Below are positions 36,766 to 45,032 of a DNA stretch of 64,000 nucleotides, one piece after another. The DNA comes from JBCCTX01 sp964652565. GTDB lineage: Bacteria > Bacteroidota > Bacteroidia > J057. Positions within the stretch are counted from its first letter, which is position 1. Every line of letters begins with the position of its first letter. The position numbers and the translations under genes were made by a program. The stretch spans positions 1 through 64,000 of the forward strand of contig CAZZEC010000006.1 in the NCBI GenBank assembly GCA_964652565.1. The letters run 5' to 3'. Below the pieces are notes generated by a model that was not told the origin of the DNA, did no database searches, and worked only from the letters and a program-made list of their open reading frames with translations.

Positions 36766-37521
36766 TTATCTGGAGCTACCGCCCTGATCTTTATAGATTT
36801 TGTACAATCCACTGATTTCAGGAACAACGATGAATTCAGTTCTTCTGTTTTTCTGCTTTCCTTCATCAGTATCATTTGAAGCGATAGGCTGTGTATCACC
36901 TTTTCCGGCAGCAGTCAGACGCTTACCATCAACTCCTTGCTTTTCAAGCTCTGAAATGATTGCCAAAGCACGTGCAGTACTTAATGCCCAATTGTCTTTG
37001 TACTTGTATTTGTGGATTTTTACAGGATCATTGTCTGTATGTCCTTCCACACGGATAGTCAAGTCAGGATTTCCTTTGATAGCTTCTGCAATTGTTGCGA
37101 TAACATCTGTAGATTCATCAGCAAGTCTTGCTCTACCAGCATCAAACAAAATACTGTTACTAAGTGTGATATACAGTTTTCCATTGCGCTCACTTACTTC
37201 CAAATCATTGGGATCGTAAGTTTCAAATGCTTCTGCTATTGAGTTGTAAAGTGCAGTTAGTTTTTCGTTTCCTTCTTTTACCTGAGCAGCAAACTTAGCT
37301 ACTTCCTCTTCAGACATATTTAGATCGCTCTGAAGAGATTCAGATTTGCCCTGAAGATCCTTGATTTGTGCGTCGCGATCAGCTATCTCTCTTCTGAGAG
37401 CCTCTTCTGATTGAGCTTTAGCTTGAGTAAGCTCATCGTATTTCTTTTTAGAAACACAAGATGAAAGTGCAATTACTGCTAGGATTGAAAGAAAAATCTT
37501 GTTCATACCTGAAAACTTCAT
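36766..37521 (-). CDS. OmpA-family peptidoglycan-associated lipoprotein
   Basis: The 251-residue protein has lipobox Cys22 (VIALSSC) followed by VSKKKYDELTQAK and a coiled coil (about 28-85). A C-terminal OmpA-like domain (about 115-235) includes VEGHTDNDPV and NWALSTARALAIISELEKQG, with the Asp and Arg that contact meso-diaminopimelate, and NRRTEFIV at the end. It tethers the outer membrane to peptidoglycan. An alternative Met at 37506 is possible. It is monocistronic with a strong terminator. Confidence 0.93.
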   Translation of the reverse strand: MKFSGMNKIFLSILAVIALSSCVSKKKYDELTQAKAQSEEALRREIADRDAQIKDLQGKSESLQSDLNMSEEEVAKFAAQVKEGNEKLTALYNSIAEAFETYDPNDLEVSERNGKLYITLSNSILFDAGRARLADESTDVIATIAEAIKGNPDLTIRVEGHTDNDPVKIHKYKYKDNWALSTARALAIISELEKQGVDGKRLTAAGKGDTQPIASNDTDEGKQKNRRTEFIVVPEISGLYKIYKDQGGSSR

Positions 37522-37759
37522 GATTTTCGCGTTAGTATCTGGATTAATTGTGTGAATTCAAAATAGGTTTAATAACACCTTAATAAATGCATATTTATTC
37601 ATACTTATTGAAATAAGCAAATAATTTTACCTATTGTTCGATATTTCCGTTAATCTGAGTATGCATTTTGTTTATGCTTTTATCATATTTTCATTTATAA
37701 TAAACTCACAATTTGTTATACAATTCGTTATAAAATAAAGTGCAATTAAATTCAACATC

Positions 37760-39403
37760 ATGAAGAAATTTTTCAATCTGATCATACTGTTAACAATTAC
37801 GCTAATACACCATTTTCCTACCTTTGCTCAACCCATTATAGATCTCAAAGAATACGCTACGGGATTGACGCTACCCGTGGATATTGCGAGTGCTGGAGAT
37901 GATCGACTGTTCGTAGTTTCTAAAAGTGGATTTATACAAATCGTTAATGCGGACAGCCAGGTATTGGATGTTCCCTTTCTCGATATCCGGGATAGAGTAG
38001 TAGGTCCCAATCCACCTGATGAAAGAGGATTATTGGGACTGGCATTTCATCCAGATTATGAAAATAATGGATATTTTTATGTCAATTATACTGGGAACAA
38101 TAGTACTTCTTTTATTTCTCGCTTTTCCGTTTCTTCTGATAACCCCAACGTAGCTGATCCTAATAGCGAATTGGTACTTATAACAATTGGGCAGCCTTTT
38201 GGCAATCACAATGCAGGAGACCTTGCTTTTGGGCAGGATGGTTACCTATACATCCCTATGGGAGATGGGGGGGCAGGTGGCGATCCTGGAGATCGTGCCC
38301 AAAATGAAAGCAATCTTCTGGGTAAGATCTTACGAATTGATATCGATAACCCCGATGAAGGATTAAATTATGGCATTCCCAATGATAACCCCTTCTTGGA
38401 CGAACCTGATATTCCTAATGAGATATGGGCATTGGGATTGAGAAACCCCTGGCGTTTCAGCTTTGACAGACTAACCTATGACATATGGATTGGCGATGTG
38501 GGACAAAATAGCTGGGAAGAGGTTTCATTTCTTCCCGCTGGACAACAGAGTGGTGCCAATTATGGATGGAGATGTTTGGAGGGAAGTAATAATTTTAATC
38601 TGAATGGGATAGGGTGCGATGATGTATCTTCATACATTAGACCTGTGTTTGAGTATAGAAATAATCCCGGTCAGGATGGATGTTCTATAACTGGAGGATT
38701 TGTATACAGAGGGACGAAATTTCCCTTGCTATATGGGCAATACGTAGTTACAGATTATTGTAGTGGAAAATTCTGGACAATTGCGCCAGATGATAATGAG
38801 GAATGGACCGTGATCGATCATGGAGCGAAGCAAAGATTAGAATATAGTACATTTGGAGAGGATAAAGATGGGGAGTTGTTCGTAGCTGCGATGATTGAGG
38901 GAACCATATACCGCGTTTCAGAAGTATGCTCACCTTTAATACCTAGAGTAACATCTGATGAAAATGTATTGAGTACTTCAAGTGATGCAGATAACTTTCA
39001 ATGGTTCAGAAATGGAGAATCCATTGAAGGTGCTGTTTCTGAAACATTTACTCCTACATTATCTGGAGAATATACCGTCGAAGCTTCATTTGAAAATGGT
39101 TGTCAGGTGACTTCAGAACCGTTTCCATTTAATATCGTCTCGGTCAGAGATATGTTTGAGGATGCTGACGTATTATTTATGCCTAATCCTTTCTCAGACG
39201 AGGCAATGTTGACCTTTCCCAATCCCGATGCCTATCCCTTTGAAGTAACAATTAGCGACCTTCAAGGAAGAACCTTACAACACAAAACGAATATCCGTAC
39301 CGGAACCGTAAATATTAGTAGAGAAAATTTACCATCGGGCATTTATTTACTTGAGTTGAAAGGAAAGAAGCTTTATTTTGGAAAAATAGAGGTTACAGAG
39401 TAA
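37760..39403 (+). CDS. Secreted PQQ-dependent sugar dehydrogenase with T9SS sorting tail
   Basis: The 547-residue protein has a signal peptide ending FAQ (residue 24). A six-bladed glucose/sorbosone dehydrogenase-type beta-propeller (about 30-395) contains RGLLGLAFHPDY, HNAGDLAFGQDGYLYIPMGDGG, LGKILRIDID and NPWRFSFDR. An Ig-like segment (about 400-455) with FQWFRNGESIEGA follows. The C-terminal type IX sorting domain (about 470-547) has MPNPFSDEA and IYLLELKGKK. The family oxidises aldoses with PQQ at the cell surface, and the T9SS tail explains export beyond the outer membrane. No PQQ biosynthesis genes lie nearby. Confidence 0.9.
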   Translation: MKKFFNLIILLTITLIHHFPTFAQPIIDLKEYATGLTLPVDIASAGDDRLFVVSKSGFIQIVNADSQVLDVPFLDIRDRVVGPNPPDERGLLGLAFHPDYENNGYFYVNYTGNNSTSFISRFSVSSDNPNVADPNSELVLITIGQPFGNHNAGDLAFGQDGYLYIPMGDGGAGGDPGDRAQNESNLLGKILRIDIDNPDEGLNYGIPNDNPFLDEPDIPNEIWALGLRNPWRFSFDRLTYDIWIGDVGQNSWEEVSFLPAGQQSGANYGWRCLEGSNNFNLNGIGCDDVSSYIRPVFEYRNNPGQDGCSITGGFVYRGTKFPLLYGQYVVTDYCSGKFWTIAPDDNEEWTVIDHGAKQRLEYSTFGEDKDGELFVAAMIEGTIYRVSEVCSPLIPRVTSDENVLSTSSDADNFQWFRNGESIEGAVSETFTPTLSGEYTVEASFENGCQVTSEPFPFNIVSVRDMFEDADVLFMPNPFSDEAMLTFPNPDAYPFEVTISDLQGRTLQHKTNIRTGTVNISRENLPSGIYLLELKGKKLYFGKIEVTE

Positions 39404-39454
39404 CTTAAAACCTGTACGCATCAAAAACGTACATTTAGCTTAGAAGTTAATAAT

Positions 39455-40081
39455 ATGAAGAATCAATCACATATAGCCAGATCAGTGGTAATATTGGAAG
39501 ACGCGATAGATAAGGGATTAATTATCGAAATTGGAGAGACAGCCGCTGTTTCCGCGGTTATGGCTGGTATCAATGGGATGGTGAAGGAAGGGCAATCCAA
39601 TATGGAAAAACTTCAGAATGGAGAGATTAATGGTAAGGAACTTACGGTCAAAGTAATACGTACAGGTGCTAAAGATGCAGCTACTGGAGGAGCTAAAGCC
39701 GCATTGGCTCTGAGTGTCAAAGAAGGAATACGAGCAATCAGTAAAAGAATGGGGTGGAGAGGGCTTTGGAAATTAAGTATCAAGCATTCTCACGCTTTTA
39801 CTGCCATTGCATTTGGCATGGTTGATCAAGGCTGGAGCACAGCACGCTGGGTAAATGGAAATTTAAGCGATAAAGATTTCGGCGTTGACACCTTTCAAAA
39901 TGTAGGTGCTACTAGTGGAGCCATTGGTGGTGCGGCTACAGGCGCTGCATTAGGGTCAGTAATTCCTGGAGTGGGTACTACTATAGGAGCGGTATTAGGC
40001 GCTTATTTAGGAAGCCATGGGGGAAGTCAGGGAGGAAGAGCTATCGGAATACAAATATTTGAAGTAAAAGAACAAGAATAG
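39455..40081 (+). CDS. Glycine-zipper protein of unknown function
   Basis: The 208-residue protein has no signal peptide. The first half is charged (ARSVVILEDAIDKG). Residues about 150-200 form a glycine zipper (GAIGGAATGAALGSVIPGVG and following GAVLGAYLGSHGGSQGG), a motif that can insert into membranes or oligomerise. The middle contains TWSTARWVNG-like and KHSHAFTAIAFGM stretches. I do not recognise a family with a known function; similar zippers occur in some lysozyme-inhibitor, colicin-like and T6SS-effector proteins. It is 52 bp after the sugar dehydrogenase and is followed by a bidirectional terminator. It could be in the same transcript. Confidence 0.7.
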   Translation: MKNQSHIARSVVILEDAIDKGLIIEIGETAAVSAVMAGINGMVKEGQSNMEKLQNGEINGKELTVKVIRTGAKDAATGGAKAALALSVKEGIRAISKRMGWRGLWKLSIKHSHAFTAIAFGMVDQGWSTARWVNGNLSDKDFGVDTFQNVGATSGAIGGAATGAALGSVIPGVGTTIGAVLGAYLGSHGGSQGGRAIGIQIFEVKEQE

Positions 40082-40102
40082 ATTTTTCATAAGCTTTATA
40101 CT

Positions 40103-40141
40103 AAATCAGCCATCTTATTATAAAGATTGGCTGATTTTTTT
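40103..40141. terminator. Bidirectional terminator between convergent genes
   Basis: AAATCAGCC is complementary to GGCTGATTT with a short internal bulge and a loop near 40112-40122, and a T-run follows. It serves the glycine-zipper gene from the left, and the minus-strand oxidase cluster ends at 40140. Confidence 0.75.
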
Positions 40142-40415
40142 ATGCTTCTGTATGAGATTTCCATTCCTTCTTGTATTTCCACCATATAAAACCTATCACC
40201 CCCCCTATGATAAAGGGCATGGCAAGCAGATAAAGCACACCTGTGTTAATTCCTTGCCCTACTACGAGATTTCCTGCCTCGTCTTTTGTAGCTGCTGCAG
40301 ATTTACACGTAGCACACTGTGCCCATACTTGTTGATAAATACCGGACAACAAAACAACTGCGGCTACGATAGCCTTCAGTATATAGATATGTATGTCAAC
40401 AGATAGCTTTTTCAT
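40140..40415 (-). CDS. Small membrane protein of the cytochrome oxidase cluster
   Basis: The Met at 40415 gives 91 residues; the longer frame to 40454 would overlap the DUF420 stop. The protein has a signal-like helix (IYILKAIVAAVVLLSG), a short loop with CATC near the middle (QCATCKSAAATKDE) and a second helix (GVLYLLAMPFIIGGVIGFIWW). The closely spaced Cys pair could bind a metal or be a disulfide. I do not know a named family, but small proteins of this shape are usual at the end of Bacteroidota oxidase clusters. Confidence 0.72.
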   Translation of the reverse strand: MKKLSVDIHIYILKAIVAAVVLLSGIYQQVWAQCATCKSAAATKDEAGNLVVGQGINTGVLYLLAMPFIIGGVIGFIWWKYKKEWKSHTEA

Positions 40416-40422
40416 AAGTAAA

Positions 40423-40974
40423 TTATATAGGGTGGCAGGGAGAAATAAACACATACACCAATACGCCTGTTATCGCTACATAAAGCCATAAAGGAAATGT
40501 AATCTTTGCAATTTTTCTATGTCTATCATACTGCCCATTCAAAGCTCTATATATTGAAAACGAAGCGAGAGGTATGATCGTTACAGAGAGAATAATATGA
40601 GAGATCAAAAATATATAATAGGTTGCTTTGGGTACTAATCCTTCATCACAATACGGAGTGTGTCCAACTGATAAGTGATACAATACATATAACACAAGAA
40701 AAACCGTAGAAAGTGCAAATGCACTGATCATCATAGTACGATGTAGTTGTATCCTTTTGCTTTTGATAAATACAACACCCAGGATTAATAGAATCGATAC
40801 TCCTGAATTGATGAAAGCATTAATTTTTGAAAGCAAATAAGGATTAAAACCCAATTGTATCGGAGGGATTAAACCAGGGGTGAGTAAAACTCCTACTACT
40901 ACAGGAACAAGGATAGATACTGCCCAAATTAAAGGAACATAGAGTTTATCGTTCAATTTATATGTTTGCTCCAT
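40423..40974 (-). CDS. DUF420 (CtaM/YozB-like) membrane protein
   Basis: The 183-residue protein has five hydrophobic segments and the DUF420 pattern, with a conserved His in the YVLYHLSVGHTPYC stretch and IILSVTIIPLASFSIYRALNGQYDRHRKIAK near the C-terminus. The family (CtaM/YozB in Firmicutes) is needed for activity of aa3/caa3-type cytochrome oxidases. It is encoded directly after the SCO-like gene and before a small membrane protein. Confidence 0.85.
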   Translation of the reverse strand: MEQTYKLNDKLYVPLIWAVSILVPVVVGVLLTPGLIPPIQLGFNPYLLSKINAFINSGVSILLILGVVFIKSKRIQLHRTMMISAFALSTVFLVLYVLYHLSVGHTPYCDEGLVPKATYYIFLISHIILSVTIIPLASFSIYRALNGQYDRHRKIAKITFPLWLYVAITGVLVYVFISPCHPI

Positions 40975-41018
40975 CTGATGTTTATGTTAACAAGTGATAC
41001 ATCCTTTAAAAAGGATTT

Positions 41019-41714
41019 CTATTGTTGTTCTTGCCGATTGCTGTTGAGTTCTTCAGGATATTCCAATACGGTTAAGGCCTGCAAATCTTCACCTATCTTT
41101 CGTATTTCTCCAAGATCGGTAGCTGCGTAATATTTTCTTACTCTACCTTGTTTATCGACCAAAGCCACTGTCTGAGAGGTAAATGAAAAATCATTCCTTT
41201 CAAGCATAAGACTATCTTTTTTTATTCCTATTTCCTCTATCCCTAGCTGAGATTCTCCAAATGTAAGAATATCATTTTGGCTTCCCCATGCTAATTTCCA
41301 TTGCTGATCATCACCGGGAAACCGAGATTCATAGTACGCTTTGAGTTCATTTGTCAAACTGTCGCCTGTATACAGAGAAAGCATGCCTATGTAATCTGCA
41401 TCGCTTATATTGTTCCTTACACGTGCAAGATTGCCGTGAAGCACAGTAGTTAATAGCGTGTCTGAAGGCGAGAAGAAATCTATGATATAGATCTTTCCCG
41501 AGAGATTTGTACTAGAAAGTTTTTCCCCATCGATTGTATACATCAGAACTTGATCTAGCTGCGGAATGACAGTATCACCTGCGGAAGTTAGCATGTATGC
41601 ATACGGCATTTGCTTGAATACTGGTCTTGAGATACTTCTGAATGTGAGGTAAACAGTAATAGGTAATACAAAAAGTATTATCAGTAGTATTGCACTTCGT
41701 CGGTTTTTGAGCAT
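41019..41714 (-). CDS. SCO-like thioredoxin-fold protein lacking all cysteines
   Basis: The 231-residue protein has an N-terminal membrane anchor (about 8-25) and a thioredoxin-fold domain in the usual SCO position in an oxidase cluster. Normal SCO proteins bind copper with CxxxC and a distal His. Here the segment is DFFSPSDTLLTT (about 79-90), and the region equivalent to the His reads SFTSQTVALVDKQG. I find no Cys anywhere in the protein. It therefore cannot act as a normal copper chaperone or thiol reductase. The C-terminus with VRKYYAATDLGEIRKIGEDL still matches the family. Confidence 0.8.
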   Translation of the reverse strand: MLKNRRSAILLIILFVLPITVYLTFRSISRPVFKQMPYAYMLTSAGDTVIPQLDQVLMYTIDGEKLSSTNLSGKIYIIDFFSPSDTLLTTVLHGNLARVRNNISDADYIGMLSLYTGDSLTNELKAYYESRFPGDDQQWKLAWGSQNDILTFGESQLGIEEIGIKKDSLMLERNDFSFTSQTVALVDKQGRVRKYYAATDLGEIRKIGEDLQALTVLEYPEELNSNRQEQQ

Positions 41715-41774
41715 AATAAAAAGCTTACTATATACAAAAACCCAGTACGGAGGAATTTGTTAGCAGGGAAGCGA

Positions 41775-42101
41775 TCAACTACCTCCCCAGTAATTTCCTT
41801 CCCAAAGTAATCCGATGATCAGCCATACGATGAAAATGAAGGGCACCAATATGATCCATATCAGTCGCTTAACTTCGTGTTTGAGGTGCATAAACTCTGC
41901 AACGATATAAAAGGCTTTGAAAATAGTAAGGATAATGAACAACGCAAGTACCATGGTGCTTACAGTTTCATCTTTTAGCCCAAATAAGCTAGCGTAAAAC
42001 CCTTTTGTACCTGCTATGATAAACTCTAAAACCGTTAAACCCAGGAGAATAAAGAAGGTTCTCCAGATGGCCTTTTTGGGATTTATACTTTCAGCTGCCA
42101 T
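41775..42101 (-). CDS. ctaF: Cytochrome c oxidase subunit IV-type membrane protein
   Basis: The 108-residue protein has three membrane helices: FFILLGLTVLEFIIAG, TVSTMVLALFIILTIFKAFYIV and LIWIILVPFIFIVWLIIGLLW. The AFYIVAEFMHLKHE signature matches the prokaryotic subunit IV family of caa3-type oxidases. It is encoded right after subunit III, 30 bp downstream. It stabilises the oxidase. Confidence 0.85.
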   Translation of the reverse strand: MAAESINPKKAIWRTFFILLGLTVLEFIIAGTKGFYASLFGLKDETVSTMVLALFIILTIFKAFYIVAEFMHLKHEVKRLIWIILVPFIFIVWLIIGLLWEGNYWGGS

Positions 42102-42131
42102 ATAGCTTTTGTTTGAATTGAGAATTGAATA

Positions 42132-43055
42132 TTAAACCAAGTAAAAGAAGGTAAACACAAAGACCCACACAAGATCCACAAAGTGCCAGTAAAGGCCAAT
42201 CTTTTCTACCATCTCATAATGTCCTCGTCGTTCATAGGTGCCATTTTTTACCCCTATGAGAAGGATTACCAGTAGAACAACACCACTGAAAACATGGGTA
42301 CCATGAAATCCTGTCACAAAGAAAAACAGATCTCCAAATGCCTGAGGGCCATATTCATTGGCCTTAAGATTTGCCCCCCCATGCGTGCGATTGATATGCT
42401 CTCCTTCTGAGTTCGTTTGCGCGCCGATCTTTTCAATGCCCGCAACGGTTTTTGAATCTACTATTTTAGTCCCGTCTTTAAGACGAAAACCAATTAATTC
42501 TTCCTGACTGTTATACATATATAATGCAGGAAGGACTTCGTGATGAATAAGCTCCGTTTTATCATCAAGACCCAAAGACGTCAATTGCGATTCAGGTATG
42601 GCAACGGCAGAATCTTCATGACCATGAATAAAGTGATACCATTCGTAAGCCTGACAACCCAGAAAGGTAGCACCACCTATGATCGTATATAAGACATATT
42701 TGTAGACCTCTTTTCTGGATTTACGATGTCCTGCCTCCACAGCAAGTACCATCGTAACACTACTCACGATAAGTATAAAGGTCATGATACCCACAAATAC
42801 CAGGGGTGCCTCAATATGAAACAATTCATACAGGACAGGTACGTGAGTGAAAACTTCCTCAGGGTTGGCCCAAGCCTGAAGTGCGGAGTCAGTTACTGAC
42901 CTTACGCGTAAAGCACCATATGCAATGAGTAAAGAGGAAAATGTAAATGCATCTGAAACAAGAAAAAACCACATCATCAACTTCCCAAAACTCGCATTGA
43001 ACATCGGTCGTTCCCCCTCAATCAGCGCCTTCTTATCTACGGATACTTCTGCCAT
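42132..43055 (-). CDS. ctaE: Cytochrome c oxidase subunit III with a long hydrophilic insertion
   Basis: The 307-residue protein has helices matching heme-copper oxidase subunit III: FLVSDAFTFSSLLIAYGALR, IGGATFLGCQAYEWYHFIHGH, FVTGFHGTHVFSGVVLLVILLI and WHFVDLVWVFVFTFFYL. An insert of roughly 95 residues (about 148-245), rich in charged residues, separates two helices. This second-subunit-III type is usual in Bacteroidota oxidase clusters. Subunits I and II are not in the window, and the gene's 5' side is a divergent gene, so they must be elsewhere. It is the first gene of a minus-strand operon: III, IV, SCO-like, DUF420, small protein. Confidence 0.88.
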   Translation of the reverse strand: MAEVSVDKKALIEGERPMFNASFGKLMMWFFLVSDAFTFSSLLIAYGALRVRSVTDSALQAWANPEEVFTHVPVLYELFHIEAPLVFVGIMTFILIVSSVTMVLAVEAGHRKSRKEVYKYVLYTIIGGATFLGCQAYEWYHFIHGHEDSAVAIPESQLTSLGLDDKTELIHHEVLPALYMYNSQEELIGFRLKDGTKIVDSKTVAGIEKIGAQTNSEGEHINRTHGGANLKANEYGPQAFGDLFFFVTGFHGTHVFSGVVLLVILLIGVKNGTYERRGHYEMVEKIGLYWHFVDLVWVFVFTFFYLV

Positions 43056-43118
43056 ATTTTTTATTTTTGTAAACTATTTTATCTTAACCTAACATAGATT
43101 TGCAGTCTATGTTCATGA

Positions 43119-43153
43119 CAAAGTTAATAGAAATCGGCATTTGGAAAAACAAA
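43119..43153 (-). promoter_or_regulatory. Candidate promoter of the oxidase cluster
   Basis: On the minus strand TTTG (43153-43150) and TAACTTTG (43126-43119) are 23 bp apart, fitting the Bacteroidota -33 and -7 elements. They are about 64 bp before the subunit III start at 43055. Confidence 0.4.
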
Positions 43154-43206
43154 TACTCGCATAATAGCCGCATATTAGGTACTACTTTTCATTAATCAAC
43201 AATATC

Positions 43207-43491
43207 ATGGATGATAGGATCTTGACTTTGCATCCCGAGGGGAAAGAGGGAGTGAATATACTTCGATCAAAGTATGAATTAGTAAAAGAGCACATGATAG
43301 ATATCATTGCCCTAAATGGTGAAATTTCCTTCATGGAATTGAATCAAGCGCTAGAACAAAGGTTGAAAGACAAACTAGATGGGAGCATATCCTGGTATGT
43401 GACTACGATTAAGTTGGACCTGGAGGCGAGAAATATCGTCAAACGCATTCCCAAAAGAAGACCTCAAATGCTTGTCTTGGTAGGAAAATAA
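43207..43491 (+). CDS. DUF6958-like small protein, winged-helix-like
   Basis: The 94-residue protein starts with LHPEGKEGVNILRSKYELVKEHMIDI and ends EARNIVKRIPKRRPQMLVL, which match my memory of DUF6958 proteins. The alternating helices and a final basic stretch suggest a small DNA-binding or dimer fold, but function is unknown. It precedes the chromate transporter gene by 4 bp, so the two are likely co-transcribed. Confidence 0.72.
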   Translation: MDDRILTLHPEGKEGVNILRSKYELVKEHMIDIIALNGEISFMELNQALEQRLKDKLDGSISWYVTTIKLDLEARNIVKRIPKRRPQMLVLVGK

Positions 43492-43495
43492 ATAT

Positions 43496-44620
43496 ATGCT
43501 CAGCAAACTTATAGAGATCGCAAGAATATTTTTTGGAATGGGGTGTGTCGCCTTTGGTGGGCCTGCAGCACATATCGCCATGATGGAAGATATCATCGTT
43601 GACAAAAAGAAATGGATGTCAAGAGAACATTTTCTCGACCTGGTCGGAGCCACCAATCTAATCCCCGGACCTAATTCTACAGAAATGACTATGCATTGTG
43701 GGCATGAGCGAGCAGGTACGGCTGGGTTATTTGTAGCAGGTATTTCATTCATCTTTCCAGCGGCAGTAATGACTGGGATATTAGCCTATGTGTATGTAAC
43801 CTATGGTCAAACTCCATATGTGGAGCCGTTTTTATATGGGATTAAGCCTGCCGTGCTTATACTGATCCTCAACGCAGTAATAAAACTTGGTAAAAAGGCC
43901 TTGAAAGGTTGGCAACTTGGGCTCATTGGCCTGGCAGTAGGAGGAGCTACATTTTTGGGCTTGTCCGAGATATATGCCATCCTTGCGGGGGGAATACTTT
44001 GGATGCTAAAACAGATTATACTAAATATTACAGTAAAGGATCAGAGGAATACAATGTTGTTGATGCTATTTATTCCACAGCAACTGCAAAGTGAAATCCC
44101 GTTGGGAAAATTATTTTTAGTGTTTCTCAAGATAGGAGCCATTCTCTTCGGTAGTGGGTATGTATTGATTGCATATCTCGATGGAGAGCTTATCCAAAGA
44201 CTGGGCTGGCTTAGCAGACAGGAACTGCTAGACGCCGTAGCCATAGGGCAAATGACCCCGGGACCTGTTTTGACAACTGCCACTTTTATCGGATATCAAT
44301 TAGCGGGTTGGAAAGGAGCTATACTTGCTACCGTAGGCATTTTTCTTCCATCCTTTTTCTTCGTTTGGTTTCTAAATCCACTCATCCCTAGGTTGAGAAA
44401 ATCGAAGCTGAGTGCTGCATTCCTCGATGGGGTAAATATTGGCGCTGTGGGCATCATGGGAGCAGTTATGATTGAGCTAGGAGTTGATATACTTATTGAT
44501 TGGAGAGCGATTGTAATTGCAAGTCTTAGTGCGCTAGCAGTATTTGGCCCAAAAAAGACAAATCCCATTGTATTAGTGATTGGAGCTGCTTTGCTAGGGT
44601 ATGGGCTTAGCTGGCTGTAA
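43496..44620 (+). CDS. chrA: Chromate transporter (CHR family), bidomain
   Basis: The 374-residue protein has two homologous halves of the CHR family. The first (about 8-180) has FGGPAAHIAMMEDIIV and GATNLIPGPNSTEMTMHCGH. The second (about 200-370) has FGSGYVLIAYLDGELIQRLGW and AIGQMTPGPVLTTATFIGYQ. The matching PGP(N/V) motifs reveal the internal duplication. Chromate transporters export chromate out of the cytoplasm, although some homologues act on other oxyanions. The preceding small gene probably shares the transcript. A weak hairpin follows at 44624-44665. Confidence 0.92.
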   Translation: MLSKLIEIARIFFGMGCVAFGGPAAHIAMMEDIIVDKKKWMSREHFLDLVGATNLIPGPNSTEMTMHCGHERAGTAGLFVAGISFIFPAAVMTGILAYVYVTYGQTPYVEPFLYGIKPAVLILILNAVIKLGKKALKGWQLGLIGLAVGGATFLGLSEIYAILAGGILWMLKQIILNITVKDQRNTMLLMLFIPQQLQSEIPLGKLFLVFLKIGAILFGSGYVLIAYLDGELIQRLGWLSRQELLDAVAIGQMTPGPVLTTATFIGYQLAGWKGAILATVGIFLPSFFFVWFLNPLIPRLRKSKLSAAFLDGVNIGAVGIMGAVMIELGVDILIDWRAIVIASLSALAVFGPKKTNPIVLVIGAALLGYGLSWL

Positions 44621-44623
44621 TGC

Positions 44624-44665
44624 TATTAGAGTGCAAGTAATAATCCGATACTAAGCACTCTAATA
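44624..44665 (+). terminator. Possible weak terminator after chrA
   Basis: TATTAGAGTGC is exactly complementary to GCACTCTAATA across a 20-nt loop. A T-run (GTTTTTT) starts a few bases later, so termination is plausible but not strong. Confidence 0.5.
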
Positions 44666-44834
44666 AAGATGTTTTTTGTACATAAATGGCGGATTGGACA
44701 TGGTCTTTGCCTTATTTTAAGTATTAAGTTAATCCTCAAAATTAACAGTGGATGAACAGACATAGTTTTCAAGAAATTTCGATATTGAGGATAGAAGAAG
44801 CGAAAGCTCTACATCAAATGATCTGGAAAAACTC

Positions 44835-45032
44835 ATGGATAGTGCAGGTTTAAGTGTTGAACTTGACAAAGCGATAGAGGTAAATAATGAGATTAATGCT
44901 AATTGGAGTAATATAAAAGACTGGAAAGAATACAGAAGATATGAAACTAAAAGTCGTGAAGAGGCAGAGGATTTACTTGAATCTATTATAGGATCAAATG
45001 GCTTATTGCAATGGATACAACAATATTGGTAG
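44835..45032 (+). CDS. Small acidic protein overlapping the next gene; N-terminus uncertain
   Basis: From the ATG at 44835 the protein has 65 residues, ending SIIGSNGLLQWIQQYW. In the same frame the reading stays open back to 44766, with a natural-looking run (DIEDRRSESSTSNDLEKL), before a TAG at 44763-44765. No good ATG lies there, so the real gene may have lost its 5' end or its start codon, or may start internally. Its last 22 bp overlap the next gene in another frame, a typical translational coupling arrangement. No domain is recognised. Confidence 0.45.
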   Translation: MDSAGLSVELDKAIEVNNEINANWSNIKDWKEYRRYETKSREEAEDLLESIIGSNGLLQWIQQYW

